Source of the DNA: Lithobates sylvaticus
Taxonomy: Eukaryota; Chordata; Amphibia; Anura; Ranidae
Direction: 5' to 3'
Length of the DNA stretch: 64,000 nt
Assembly (NCBI GenBank): GCA_028564925.1
Contig: CM053034.1
Location: 89,199,160 to 89,263,159 of the forward strand
Both the position numbers and the translations under genes were made by a program. Shown here piece after piece: positions 13,765 through 24,877 of the stretch. The notes under the pieces are model-generated. The model was not told the DNA's origin. It ran no database searches and saw nothing but the letters and a program-made list of their open reading frames with translations. The number at the start of each line of letters is the position of its first letter. Position 1 is the first letter of the stretch.

Positions 13765-14745
13765 GTGCCTAAGGCACAATTTTTCAGCCCCTGTATAACA
13801 GGGGCGTGTACTTACAATTTTTTTTAAAAATGCTTCGCAACACGTGTGACTGCTGTGCTCCAAGTACAGTATCTGTGAGGGGTTGCAGTGTTGTGGCACC
13901 AGCACCAGTGCCTAAGGCACAATTTTTCAGCCCCTGTTTAACAGGGGCGTGTAATTACAATTTTTTTAAAAATGCTTCGCAAACAGGTGTGACTGCTGTG
14001 CTCCAAGTACAGTATCTGTGAGGGGTTGCAGTGTTGTGGCACCAGCACCAGTGCCTAAGGCACAATTTTTCAGCCCCTGTTGGGGCGTGTAATTACAATT
14101 TTTTTTTTAGGCAATGCTTTGCAACAGTCTCATTGCTGTGCTAAGAGTACAGTATCTGTGAGGGGTTGCAGTGTTGTGGCACCAGCACCAATGCCTAAGG
14201 CACAATTTTTCAGCCCCTGTTTAACAGGGGCACAATTTTTTCAGCCCCTGTTTAACAGGGCGTAATTACAAATCTTGATTCGCAATAGTTCACAGCAGGT
14301 CCCATTCCTGTGCCCCCAAGAGTAAGGACATTTTTCAGCCCTATTGTAGGGCAACAGTCTTTGTGTTCAATTACAAATCTTGATCTAATAGTTCACAGCA
14401 GGGCCCATTCCTGCGCCCACCAAGAGTAACTATGAGGGCCTACAGTCTTGTGGCAACACCGTCCACCACCACCGCCAAAGGCCCAATTTTTCTGCCCTGT
14501 TCAACAGGTGCATGCAATTACAAATCTTGATCTAATAACTCACAGCAGGGCCCATTCCTGCGCCCACCAAGTAACTGTGAGGCTTACAGTCTTGTGGCAA
14601 CATCTAACCACCACCACACACCACCACCAAATTTTTCTGCCCGGTTCAACAGGTGCATGCAAGTAAATCTTGATATAACTCACAGCAGGGCCCATTCCTG
14701 TGCCCACCAGTCTTGTGGCTACACCAACATCTAATAGGGCAAATT
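13765..14745 (+). repeat. hAT 3' tandem repeats, about 143-bp and 125-bp units
   Basis: Downstream of the transposase stop lie about four units of roughly 143 bp, spaced at 13,785, 13,928, 14,071 and 14,211. Each holds GTGCCTAAGGCACAATTTTT, the palindrome CCCCTGTTTAACAGGGG and a variable A/T run. They grade into a second form (CAGCAGGGCCCATTCCTG, with CCACCACC stretches) up to about 14,745. The same two forms occur inverted in hAT copy 2 and in decayed form in relict D. Confidence 0.9.
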
Positions 14746-15735
14746 TCTGCAGAGTATATACGGCAGGCCCTACTTTCAAACATCCAACTTACAAACGACT
14801 CCTACTTGCAAACGGAAAGAGAAAACAGGAAGTGAGAGGAAATCTACCCCTAGGAAGGGAAATTCTATCCTGTTAGATTTAATTTGGGAAAAAGGTATCT
14901 CCTCTCTACTGATGCTTTATCACCAATCCTTGTTTCAATTCAAACCCCACTTTTCCAAAAACATTTGTCATTGGGACGGAAAGTGAGGTGACATGTTCTG
15001 AACAGATGTGCAAAGACAGCAAATGTTACAGGGGTGATAACCCCTCCCTATGTTCTCCAAAAAGCTTAAAAATAGATTTTTTTGGGATGGAGCTACACTT
15101 CATAATGTACCTGTTCAGATTCTACTTAAGAACAAACCTACAGTCCGTGTCTTGTTTGCACCACCTATATACTGCTGTTCAGAGTATATAGGGTTGTAGT
15201 TATAGGGTTTTATTTTGGGTGCGGGGTCCCCCTTAATATCCATACAAGACCCAAAGGGGCTGGGGTGGGGGGGGGGGGTGATGGGGTAGCCATGCCATTT
15301 TTCTCAAGGATTTTCAGCCATATGGCGGCCAGGACAAGACATGACATTAAAGCCGCAAGTGGTTTTAAATGGCTTCTTTTTTTCCTTTACAAATGTCATT
15401 TTGTGCAAGGACAGTTCTAAACACGGGAAACACATGCCACTTCACAGGCATACTTTAGACACCCCCCAGGTACCATATTTAAAGGAAAATTTCACTTTTT
15501 TTTTTCACTTTATGCATCATTAAAATGACTGCTCCCGAAAAAACGTTAGTTTTTAAAAGTTCTTTTTGCATTGATATATGTCCCCTGGGGCAGGACCCGG
15601 GTCCCCAAACCTGTTTTATGACATTAACATGCATATTGGCCGTTGTAATTAGCACTTTTGATTTCGAACGTTCGCGTCCATTAACGTATAGGGTTCGTAT
15701 AGGGTTCGAAAACCGAACCCGGGGGTTCGCGCAGT
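14746..15735 (+). other. hAT copy 1 3' subterminal region
   Basis: This noncoding tail matches the inverted sequence 38,809-39,640 of copy 2. It includes CACCCCCCAGGTACCATATT, GACATTAACATGCATATTGG and GAACGTTCGCGTCC. A run of G (15,266-15,278) and a short stretch resembling the foldback arms (near 15,225-15,260) lie inside it. The last 50 bases have lost the orderly terminus seen in copy 2. Confidence 0.8.
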
Positions 15736-16259
15736 AACTTTCAAACTGGTCCACTTTTCTTTGGAAACTGGGAAGCTAGGGCGAAGTTCATTACCTATTG
15801 CCTAAGAGGGGATTAATACTGGTTAGGTGTACGACCTATCAAACCGAACCTGGACCCATAGGGGCCAATTCGTGTTTTTTATTTAAAATTACTAGGGGGT
15901 TAATTTTTTCTCAGGCTCCCTATACTGCTTATTCCTAAGCGCGGAGTTGTTGTTGATTTACTTATATGCACATTACTCCTTTAAATATATCTCCATGCAG
16001 AAAAGATTCCATCTCACGGTGTGTCCAAGCCTGTTAACACTTTGTTGTAAATAATGCATTTTCATTTGTCACTTTTATTATCATTATTATCTAAAACCTC
16101 AAATGCTTCTTTTGATTGAAGGAGTTTCCAGTAACTCTGGTGTTGTAACGAAAAAACACAGCCATATTTCCAATAAAAGTACAGTTTATATCATAGCAAT
16201 AATCTGGCACACTGAGGGACTACTGCAGAAACCTCTCTGGACAGTTCTGTCCTGCAATA
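15736..16259. other. unassigned flank
   Basis: About 520 bases of AT-rich sequence between hAT copy 1 and a Tc1-like end. I see no long open frame, tandem repeat or known terminus in it. Confidence 0.5.
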
Positions 16260-16261
16260 TA

Positions 16262-16446
16262 CAGTGCCTTAAAGTATTGTTATAACTAAAAAATGTAAAT
16301 ATATTTTACTGGGATTTTATGTGATAGACCAACACAAAGTGGCACATAATTGTGAAATGGAAGGAAAATGATAAATGGTTTTTCAAAATGTTTTACAAAT
16401 AAATATCTGAAAAGTGTGGCGTGCATTTGTATTCAGCCCCCTTTAC
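16262..16446 (+). mobile_element. Tc1/mariner 5' terminal fragment
   Basis: CAGTGCCTTAAAGTATT follows a TA dinucleotide at 16,260-16,261. The next 180 bases, with the later GTGGCGTGCATTTGTATTCAGCCCCC, match from memory the long terminal repeat of the vertebrate Tc1 family that starts CAGTGCCTTGCAAAAGTATTC. Only this end is present; the sequence changes to an L1 fragment at about 16,447. No transposase is left. Confidence 0.75.
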
Positions 16447-16447
16447 T

Positions 16448-16970
16448 CTGATACCCTAACTAAAATCTAAAGATCCATCCTGGACCCAATGCTATGGGCC
16501 CGATATGGTATCAAAACACTGGCTGACATTACCTCGCCATCTGGCCTGAGCACTTTTGACGCTCTGAAGATTGATCATGGAGTGCCTAACCACATGTTTT
16601 TTCGCTACCTGCAGCTTAGCCATGCCCACCGAGCTCAGTTCCCCCTCCCTGTTACTTTGGCGACTAATAGGGTTGAGCATATGTTGAGTCTGGAGGAGGA
16701 CATTAAACCACTATCGGCTCTCTACTCTGACTTTTTTCGGGCTAGACACCTCCAAGGTGACCCGATTGTTCTCCAAGTTGCAGACAGACATGCCGGCACT
16801 CGCTGACCATGACTGGGAGGAGGGTATTCAGCAATGCCTTTCCCTCATGATCTCCGCGAAAGACAGGTTCACCCAACTTAAATTTATACACTAAGCATAT
16901 TATACCCCGGAATGACTAGCTAAGATCTACCCCACCAGGAGCCCGGTCTGCCCCAAATGCAACATGGAGG
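16448..16970 (+). mobile_element. L1 ORF2 C-terminal fragment
   Basis: Translation gives an L1-like ORF2 tail: HMFFRYLQLSHAHRAQF, then, in a second frame after about 16,785, QLKFIH and AYYTPE, and the start of the C-terminal zinc knuckle (PVCPKCNME) just before the gap. Upstream ORF2 and the 3' tail are missing, so this is a truncated copy cut by the assembly gap. It contains at least one frame change and in-frame stops. Confidence 0.8.
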
Positions 16971-17470
16971 NNNNNNNNNNNNNNNNNNNNNNNNNNNNNN
17001 NNNNNNNNNNNNNNNNNNNNNNNNNNNNNNNNNNNNNNNNNNNNNNNNNNNNNNNNNNNNNNNNNNNNNNNNNNNNNNNNNNNNNNNNNNNNNNNNNNNN
17101 NNNNNNNNNNNNNNNNNNNNNNNNNNNNNNNNNNNNNNNNNNNNNNNNNNNNNNNNNNNNNNNNNNNNNNNNNNNNNNNNNNNNNNNNNNNNNNNNNNNN
17201 NNNNNNNNNNNNNNNNNNNNNNNNNNNNNNNNNNNNNNNNNNNNNNNNNNNNNNNNNNNNNNNNNNNNNNNNNNNNNNNNNNNNNNNNNNNNNNNNNNNN
17301 NNNNNNNNNNNNNNNNNNNNNNNNNNNNNNNNNNNNNNNNNNNNNNNNNNNNNNNNNNNNNNNNNNNNNNNNNNNNNNNNNNNNNNNNNNNNNNNNNNNN
17401 NNNNNNNNNNNNNNNNNNNNNNNNNNNNNNNNNNNNNNNNNNNNNNNNNNNNNNNNNNNNNNNNNNNNNN
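16971..17470. other. assembly gap of 500 N
   Basis: Exactly 500 unknown bases. The round number suggests a placeholder length. Different elements lie on the two sides (L1 tail to the left, Tc1-like end to the right), so at least one element boundary is hidden in it. Confidence 0.99.
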
Positions 17471-17668
17471 GTTGTTGCTGCTAAAGGGTGGCACCAACCA
17501 GTTATTAGGTTTAGGGGGCAATCACTTTTTCACACAGGGCCATGATGGTTTGGATTTTTTTTCACCTTTAATAATAAACACCTTCATTTACAAATTGTAT
17601 TTTGTGTTTACTTGTGTTGTCCTTGACTATTGTTTAAATTGGTTTGATGTTCCGAAACACTTAAGTTA

Positions 17669-17720
<52 letters not shown>

Positions 17721-17780
17721 TGACAAACATGCAAAGGAACAGGAAATGAGGAAGGGGGCAAACACTTTTTCACACCACTG
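17471..17780. mobile_element. Tc1-like 3' terminal fragment
   Basis: The stretch ends GGGGGCAAACACTTTTTCAC ACCACTG at 17,780, followed by TA at 17,781. It contains an internal near-repeat (GGGGGCAATCACTTTTTCAC near 17,513) and AATAATAAACACCTTCATTT. This is the familiar end of a vertebrate Tc1-like family whose terminus reads CAGTGGTGTGAAAAAGTG in reverse. It is a different family from the fragment at 16,262. A 50-base C run interrupts it. Confidence 0.75.
17671..17720. repeat. 50-base C homopolymer
   Basis: An uninterrupted run of 50 C within the Tc1-like end. Family members usually have ordinary sequence here, so this is either an extreme slippage expansion or a sequencing artefact. Confidence 0.95.
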
Positions 17781-17838
17781 TATATACACACACACATATA
17801 TATATATATCTATAGATATATATATATATATATCTAGA

Positions 17839-17930
<92 letters not shown>

Positions 17931-17948
17931 CTCTATTTATATATATTT
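17781..17948. repeat. (CA)n, (TA)n and (TC)n microsatellite
   Basis: Alternating short CA, TA and TC runs directly follow the TA target of the Tc1-like end. No coding content. Confidence 0.95.
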
Positions 17949-18225
17949 TTTATTATTTTTTGGTTAGCAAAAGGATTTTGGATTACACATGATTAAATTG
18001 GGGAGTCAGCAGAGCTTGCCCTTAATTCAGATCTTACCCTCACATTTCCAGCGACTGCACTTGCAGTTCCATTGAAGTTGCACTTTACACTTGTATTGTC
18101 AAATGAATGTGCGTTTTGGAAATGACCTCCATATTATTTAGACATGTACCTGCCTATTCATAATTAAACTATGTTTTTGAATAACAAACACGTATATCAT
18201 TATTTTGTTTGGAAATTAAATTACC
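17949..18225. other. unassigned flank left of L1-A
   Basis: About 280 bases between the microsatellite and the poly-T that marks the L1-A tail. No feature recognised. Confidence 0.5.
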
Positions 18226-18361
18226 ATTTTTTTTTTTTTTTTTCACAATCAAAGTTTTTGATTGAGAAAAAGTTGCATACAGTTTTTATAGAAAAAGTAT
18301 CAGAATGAATGAGTTTGTAGTGCACATCGTAACAAGAATAGATTCATGGTTCCTATGGTGT

Positions 18362-21300
18362 TTAGGTGGTTATAGCAGTGTATTCGCTGGATAGGGTGAA
18401 AACTAGCCAAGGGTGCCATAGTGAATTAAAGCTAGAGCCATCTTCTTTTTTCATTGCCAGTAGTTCCTCGATTCTGTACATGTAACGTACCCTGTCCAAC
18501 CAATCCTTGACCGTAGGAGTGTGAGTGGTTTTCCAGTGCAAAGGTATTAGACTTTTAGCAGCTGTAAGAAGGTGCCTGGATAAAGATTTTTTATATTTGC
18601 TAATTGAAAAAGAGTTAATATGTAGTAGGCAGGCAGCTGCGTCTAGGATAATTTTCGTTTCTGTGATGTGTTTGATCCATCTGATAATTTGGTTCCAGTA
18701 GTCAAGGATTGGGGGACATTCCCACCATAGATGTAGGAGAGTACCTGTATCGTTCCCACATCGCCAACATAAGTCTGAGGCCTTAGTAGACCATTTTTTG
18801 TTTTAACTGGCGTTATATACCATTGTGTGAGAAGTTTATATGATATTTCTTGGTACCTTGTACTAAGTGAGCATTTGTGTGCGAAGATACATGCCTTTTC
18901 CCATTGTGTGTCACTTATTATAGAACCAAGTTCATTTTCCCACCTTTCCTTATGTTTGTTTCTGTTCTGGTTGGGGGGGGTGAGATAGCCATTTGTATGC
19001 TAGAGAGGTCGTGTTGGCTATTTGTGAGCCTTTGAGGCAGATGTCTTCTAGAGGTGTGAGTCTCTGGAAGAATGAAGATTTGTTTTTGCTGTTAAGGAGG
19101 AAGTCCCTAACCTGTATATAGAACCAAAAGTTTGAGAAAACATCTCCATATTCGGTTTTAAGCGTTTCCAGGGATTTAACCCTGTTTCCATTCATGCAGT
19201 GGGTAACCAGGAGTTTGGAGGTGTGTCCTGGGAATGAAAACGATTTCTGGTTCATACCTGGCGGGAAGTCAGGGTTGTTAACTAAAGGGGTTAGTGGACC
19301 TGGGATTGTGGCCAATTCGTGTTTTGTGATTAGGGAATGCCAGATTTTAAGGGTGTTTGCCACCAGTGGGTGTGTGATATCCCTGGTGGATCTAGAGTGC
19401 CTAGTCCAGGGGTAGTAGAGTATTTGCTGGGAGTTATGCGAGTGTTCTAGTTGAACCCAGTCTTTTGTTTGGCCATGGCAGTGCCAGTCTATGATTCTGG
19501 ATAGGTGTGAAGCCTGATAATATTTTTTAAAATCAGGAAGGCCAATACCGCCTCGGCATTTTGGCCAAGTTAGGGTACTAAAGTTGGTCCTGGGCCTTTT
19601 TTTTGACCAGAGGAAATTTCTCTGAATGGAGAGCAATTTGGAGAAAAAGGTGTTGGGTATATGTATGGGTAAAGCATTGAAAAAATATAATAGTCTGGGG
19701 AGGATTGTCATTTTTAGTATTGAGGCTCTACCGAACCATGAGAACTGTTTTGTGGTCCACTGTCTGAGGTCTTTGTTTATGTTGTTCAGAAGGGTTGTAA
19801 AGTTAGTCGAGTATAGAGAGTCAATGTTAGGGGTCAGCTTGATACCTAAATATTTTAGAGAACTAGGTTCCCATTTAAATTTGAAATTCTCTTTGATCAG
19901 TTTAATCTCATCAGGCGGTAAGCTTAGGTTGAGGGCTTCGGACTTTGATTGGTTCACTTTGAAATTTGAGATGTAGCCGAATGTCGCGAATATATTTATG
20001 AGGTTTGGGAGTGTAATGTGGGGATGTGTGATAAAAAACAGGAGGTCATCTGCATATGCGGCCGTCTTATATTCTCTCTTGTGTATTGTAAATCCTGTTA
20101 TGTCGGTTGAATGGTTTATTGTTCTAATAAGGGGCTCTAGTGTAAGAATAAAAAGTAGGGGGGAGAGGGGGCAACCTTGTCTTGTACCGTTGTGTATGTG
20201 AATAGGGTCAGATAGAGTGTTGTTAATTTTGATTCTGGCCTGCGGATTTTGGTAGAGGGCCTTAATCCACTTAATCATATTTCTTCCTAAGCCTATGTGT
20301 GCGCAAGTAGCAAACATATATTCCCATGAGACCCTATCGAAGGCCTTCTCAGCGTCTGTAGAGACCAGAAGACCTTCGAGTTTTTGCTGTCGTGCATAAT
20401 GAATCAAATTCAGGGATTTGGTGATATTGTCCCTAGCTTCACGTCCGGGCATAAAGCCCACTTGTTCTGGTCCTATAATTTGGGAAAGTAGGGGTTTTAA
20501 TCTGTTAGCTATGATCTTAGCTAGTAATTTAACATCTATATTGAGAAGTGAAATCGGTCTAAAGTTTGCACAGTCTGTGTGGTCCTTATCCGGTTTGGGG
20601 ATGATTGCTATATGGGCCATGAGTAGGGAGTCCGAAGTGTTCTTGTGAGTAGCTAAGTGGTTGAATGCTGTGAGTAAAGGTTTGGATAGTTGTGTTGAAA
20701 ATGTTTTGTAATATTGGGAAGTCAGTCCGTCAGGTCCAGGGCTTTTTCCTGTTTTTAATAGTTTAATTGCGTCTTGGATTTCAGTCAGGGAGATGGGGGT
20801 ATTCAGGGTGTCAGTATCTAGGGTGTTCAGGGAGGGAATTTTACTGTCTTCTAGGAATTGTTTTATCAAGTCCTCTCTGGTGTGATGTACATGTGCCGGT
20901 TTGTGTTGAGGGGTTAGGTTATATAGTTTGGAGTAAAATTCCTGAAATAGGTCTGCTATTCGTTCAGAGTTGTGTTCTAGAGTACCAGTCTTGTTGCGTA
21001 TGGCGTAAACGTGTTTGGCTGTGGTTGCATCCCTCAGAGCTCTAGCCAGCTGTTTGCCGCTCTTGTCTCCTTGTTCATAAAAAACACTTTTTCGGAAGAA
21101 CAAAGCTTTTTGCGTTTGAAAGTGTAGGATTTGTAATAAATCCTTTCTGCATTGAGTAAGTTCGTCAGCTGCTATAGCTGTGCGGGTTTTTTTTGTGTTG
21201 TGTCTCAAGTTGAGCTATTTTAACCGATAGGTCATTAATAGTTTTGTTTTTTTCTTTCTTCTTTCTGGCACCCCATTTGATGAATTCCCCCCTAATGACA

Positions 21301-22192
21301 CTTTTGTGGGCTTCCCAGTTGTTAAGTGGGTTTGTATCCGTATCTATATTAATTCTAAAATAAGTGTTAATTGCTTCGTGTATGTCGTCGTGTATGGTCT
21401 GGTCAGTGAGCAGTGAGGCGTTTAGTCTCCAGTTAAAGGGGTTGCGTTTAGTCTGATTAAGTTTTAGGGTAATGGCTGTGGGAGCGTGGTCTGAGATTGT
21501 GATAATGCCTATGTCAGCTCTTTTGATAGTGGGTAAGTCTCGTTGGGTTATAAAGATCAAGTCAATTCTGGAGTAACGTTTGTGAGGGGGGGAGTAGTAT
21601 GAGAAGTCCCTGCCGGTGGGATGTGTTGTCCTCCATGAGTCTACTAGTGTGAGGGATTGTAATAAGAGTTTGATACGTTTCAGGATTCTGTAGGATACAT
21701 GGGTGTAACCCGTTGAGGTGTCTTGAAGGGGGATAGTGGGATATTAAAATCTCCTCCTAAGACAATACAGCCCTCAGCAAACCATTTGAGTTCCCTGGCA
21801 ATCGTATTGCAGAAGGTGATATGTGCCCTGTTTGGGAAGTACACGTTCGCCAAGGTTATGGGAGAGCCCTCCCAGTTGCCCTTCAGAAATATGTACCTGC
21901 CCTCTGGGTCTATGAGTTGGTTAGTCAGTTCAAAGGGGGCGTTTTTTTTTATAAGGATTGAGACCCCTTTAGTCTTGGCTTGAGGATTTGTTGCATGGTA
22001 TGCTCTAGTGTAGAGATTGTTGGTAATTTTAGGAATGTTTTGGCCTTTGAAATGTGTTTCCTGTAGATATACTAATAAGGGATTCGTGAGTTTAAGTTCT
22101 TTAAGGAGTTTAGATCTTTTTTCTGGTATGTTGAGACCGTTGATGTTATGTGATATTAATGTTGGGGTTTTTCCTAAGAAGGAGTAGGACAT
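18362..22192 (-). pseudogene. L1-A ORF2: APE endonuclease and reverse transcriptase
   Basis: Starts at ATG 22,192 (MSYSFLGKTPTLISHNINGL). Endonuclease motifs are SHNINGLN, LQETHF, GGDFNIPLSP and SDHAP. Reverse transcriptase motifs are GKSPGPDGLTSQYYK, GFMPGREARDN, STDAEKAFDRVSWEY, GTRQGCPLSPLLF and the catalytic YADD. The C-terminal zinc knuckle CWRCGNDTGTLLHLWWEC and a stop at 18,362 complete it, about 1,275 residues in all, the usual L1 size. I see five single-base frame changes, each in a homopolymer: G5 at 21,728-21,732, G7 at 21,586-21,592, T8 at 21,187-21,194, G8 at 18,973-18,980 and T6 at 18,794-18,799. No internal nonsense codon stood out otherwise. This is either recent slippage decay or assembly error. 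Confidence 0.9.
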
Positions 22193-22219
22193 TGTCTAGG
22201 AGTTGGGAAGGGTAGGATC

Positions 22220-22255
<36 letters not shown>

Positions 22256-23893
22256 GGGGGGGGTTGGGTAGAGGTGAGGGTGAGGAGTGTAAGTAGGGTG
22301 GATGGGGGAAGGTTGGTTGGGGAGGGTATTTAAGGGTATAGAATAAGACTGTAGTTGAGTCTTGATTCAGGCAAGCAGCCGCTTGACTCTGAATCAGTAG
22401 TGAGGCGTTATGAAATAACGCCTAGGTTGACTCTGGGGGGTTAGTGGGAGGCACACCCGTGGATGTGTAGAATGTAACTATATGTGGAGGCACTTCCGGA
22501 TTTAAGGCGTGTCGGGAGGCCCTAGGTGTGGGTTGGTTAAAGTAGTTGTGTCTTAGGCCTTATATAAAATAGGGCAGTTATTATATGTTCAGGAGCTTTA
22601 ACAACCGAGAATAGTCATAACTTGTCGTTACGGTTGTGACTTAGTGTGTCCTTTTGTTTAAGTTGCAAAAGAGAGAGGTGGGTACACACTAAGAGTTCTG
22701 GATTAAGTAGTCCGTAACTGAGCAATTTTAAACAACATAGCTTATATCGTGATCTTTGCTTTGTGTCTCAACGGTGGGCCCACCACTCATCAGGCCCGCC
22801 GGTGTGATCTTTGCAATGATCCTAATGGGCTGTCAGTACATAGGTGCTAAAGACAGACCTCTAATTATGAGAGGCGGCAATCATAGAGAGAAACAAACAA
22901 TACAACCAGGTATCAACTGTTAACTGCGGGAGTTTGGAAGCGACCCGCTGTAAAGATTACAGTCAGTAATGAGATAGACTTCAATGTCAGTTTGAAGTTC
23001 TGGATCTGGTGTCACGAGATAGATATCTGACTTTTTGCATTGCAATAGACTTCCAAAGGGTAAACAAACATACAAAAAGTGAGGGAGGGAGGGCTAAAAT
23101 AATATCTTTTTTTTCCAGGATTGGTATAAGTGTCTCCGCGGTGTGGATCTCTAGTACCGTTCCAAGATTGCAGGGGTGTGATAAACACCTCTAGGATGTG
23201 ATGTTGTTGTGTGTGTCAAAGTTCTGTACTGACCTGCTTTCCTGTATTCCTTACCCTCCGGTGGTTGTCATCTGGCTTTTGGCTGTGGAGGTTGGAATCA
23301 GGGGTGGGTTAGTGCTTCAGGTCTATAAGGTAAGATAAAGTTATAAGTACAGTGTAAAGTTAAACCATATCTAACAAGCATCCTGAGGATAGTGCAGGTT
23401 GAGATTTCTTGCTGATGTGCCTTTGGATTGGTTGTTTCGGTTTTTTAATAGAGAGTTCAAACCGAATCTGTAGGGGATAAGTCTTTGTGGTGAGGGATGT
23501 GAGGTATTTAGAATTTGTAAGGCTTTCCGGCTCCATAGGTGAATCTATTTCAAGTGGACTTCCGCCATCTAGTGGGCGCAGGTACAAATTGCAGGTAGAG
23601 GTATAAGTGGATTGTAGTTTTCAGGTGACTATTTTGTGTTGTATACCGGCTTGGTATGCAGGTTATTTAATGTTCAGGTGGCGTCTTGCCATGTATCTTG
23701 TGTGAACGGGAACAGTAGAGAGATCCATGTAAAGGGGATGAGAGAGCAAAAACAGAAAAAAAAAAAAAAAAAGGGGAAAAAAGGAGCGGATAAAATAAAG
23801 TGGAAAAAAACAAAAAAAATCGTCTCGGGTGTATGATGTATTTCAGGGAGTTATGTAGTGATCCATGGAGATGATGTTATACTTGTTGTCTGC
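22193..23893 (-). other. L1-A inter-ORF region, 1.7 kb
   Basis: Unusually long for an L1. On the minus strand it ends with a C run followed by a T run (22,222-22,262) about 30 bases before the ORF2 ATG. At its other end an A/G-rich block (23,750-23,825) reads as a long T/C tract about 70 bases after the ORF1 stop. No convincing open frame lies inside. Confidence 0.7.
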
Positions 23894-24877
23894 TTACATC
23901 CCTGATCCCTTGCCAAAGGGTGACTTATGGTTGTTCCTGTTGGCACTTCCTCTGTTTTTCCCCTGGTGGTAAGGGGATTTGGCTGGCGATGGGCCTGGTG
24001 GGGGAGGCATGTTGTTAATATACGGTGGGAGTCTGTATTCTGCATACCAGTCATGCAGATCTATGGGAGCTATCTGTAAGTTTTCAAAAAACTTCTGCAA
24101 GTCGTCCGGGACTCTGAGCAGATACTGCTTGCCGTTATATGAGGCTTGGAGAGCGAAGGGGAATTTCCATCTATAAAGGATTCTTTTTTCTTTGAGCACT
24201 TCTAGTAGTGGCCTTAGAGCTCTTCTGTTTTTTAATGTGATGGGGGAGAGATCTTGGAAAAGCTGGACGTTCACACCATTAAAGGTTACTTGTTCGTTCA
24301 GTCTTGCTTTCTGGAGAATCTCCTCTTTTAAGGGGAAGTTTGGCAGGCAGCAGATAATATCTCTCGGTGGGTTATCATCAGGAGCTCTGGGTTTGAGAGC
24401 TCTGTGGGCTCTGTCATACTCAATGGGGGAGTCTGCAGGCCTTTCCAGGAGGCCATTAAAGATGGAGGACAGGGCTGGTTTGATCTGTTCTGGGGTGACT
24501 GACTCGGGCACACCTCTCACCCTGATATTGTGGCGTCTCCCCCTATTATCGAGTTCTTCGATTTGCCTATTCATATCCAGCATGTGTTGGGAGTGGGTGT
24601 CAGTGATTTCGTCCAGTCTTACCAGGGCCCTGTCTCTCCTTTTCCCTGCTCTCTCGTTTACTGCCATCTGCTCTGTAAGCCTGAGGAGCTCCGTTTTGAG
24701 GTCAGTGATGGCTGCAGAAAATGAGTTTTTAATGTCTGCGGCAATTTCTGTCATGGTGGAGTATGTCAGGGGCAAGTCATGGGCTGCATTACCTCTGGAG
24801 GAGTCTTCTGAGGCTGGAAGGGAAACCTCATCTTCGTCTCTGTCCTCATCTCCTCGTGCTCCGTATGACGGCGCCAT
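23894..24877 (-). CDS. L1-A ORF1 protein
   Basis: The reading of 327 residues from ATG 24,877 (MAPSYGARGDEDRDEDE) is unbroken. That ATG has a purine at -3 and G at +4; an in-frame ATG at 25,003 would add 42 residues. The product is an RNA-binding trimeric chaperone of the L1 particle. An acidic N-terminus is followed by a coiled coil (about residues 60-125), the RRM-like segment beginning NIRVRGVPESV, with RAHRALKPR and RDIICCLPNFPLKEEI, and a C-terminal domain ending near GKQYLLRVPDD. The domain order and size fit L1 ORF1p. The tail (PPYINNMPPPPGPSPAKSP) is Pro-rich. It lies upstream of ORF2 with the 1.7-kb spacer between them. Confidence 0.9.
   Translation of the reverse strand: MAPSYGARGDEDRDEDEVSLPASEDSSRGNAAHDLPLTYSTMTEIAADIKNSFSAAITDLKTELLRLTEQMAVNERAGKRRDRALVRLDEITDTHSQHMLDMNRQIEELDNRGRRHNIRVRGVPESVTPEQIKPALSSIFNGLLERPADSPIEYDRAHRALKPRAPDDNPPRDIICCLPNFPLKEEILQKARLNEQVTFNGVNVQLFQDLSPITLKNRRALRPLLEVLKEKRILYRWKFPFALQASYNGKQYLLRVPDDLQKFFENLQIAPIDLHDWYAEYRLPPYINNMPPPPGPSPAKSPYHQGKNRGSANRNNHKSPFGKGSGM

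Larger units (their letters stand above)
1..15735 (+). mobile_element. hAT transposon copy 1, 5' end off window
   Basis: The order leader minisatellite, BED-hAT transposase, 3' tandem repeats and 3' subterminal region is the same as in hAT copy 2 on the opposite strand (38,809-49,012). The 3' end here is rearranged. After GAACGTTCGCGTCCATTAACG the sequence contains only a short GAACCCGGGGGTTCGC relic where copy 2 has a full terminal inverted repeat, so no terminus or target duplication can be shown. The element is at least 15.7 kb here, against 10.2 kb for copy 2, mostly because the leader array is longer. Confidence 0.9.

Noticed and set aside
15266-15278. G runs and T/A runs throughout as regulatory tracts
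   Set aside because: Homopolymers are scattered through all element types here and most look like slippage or assembly effects.
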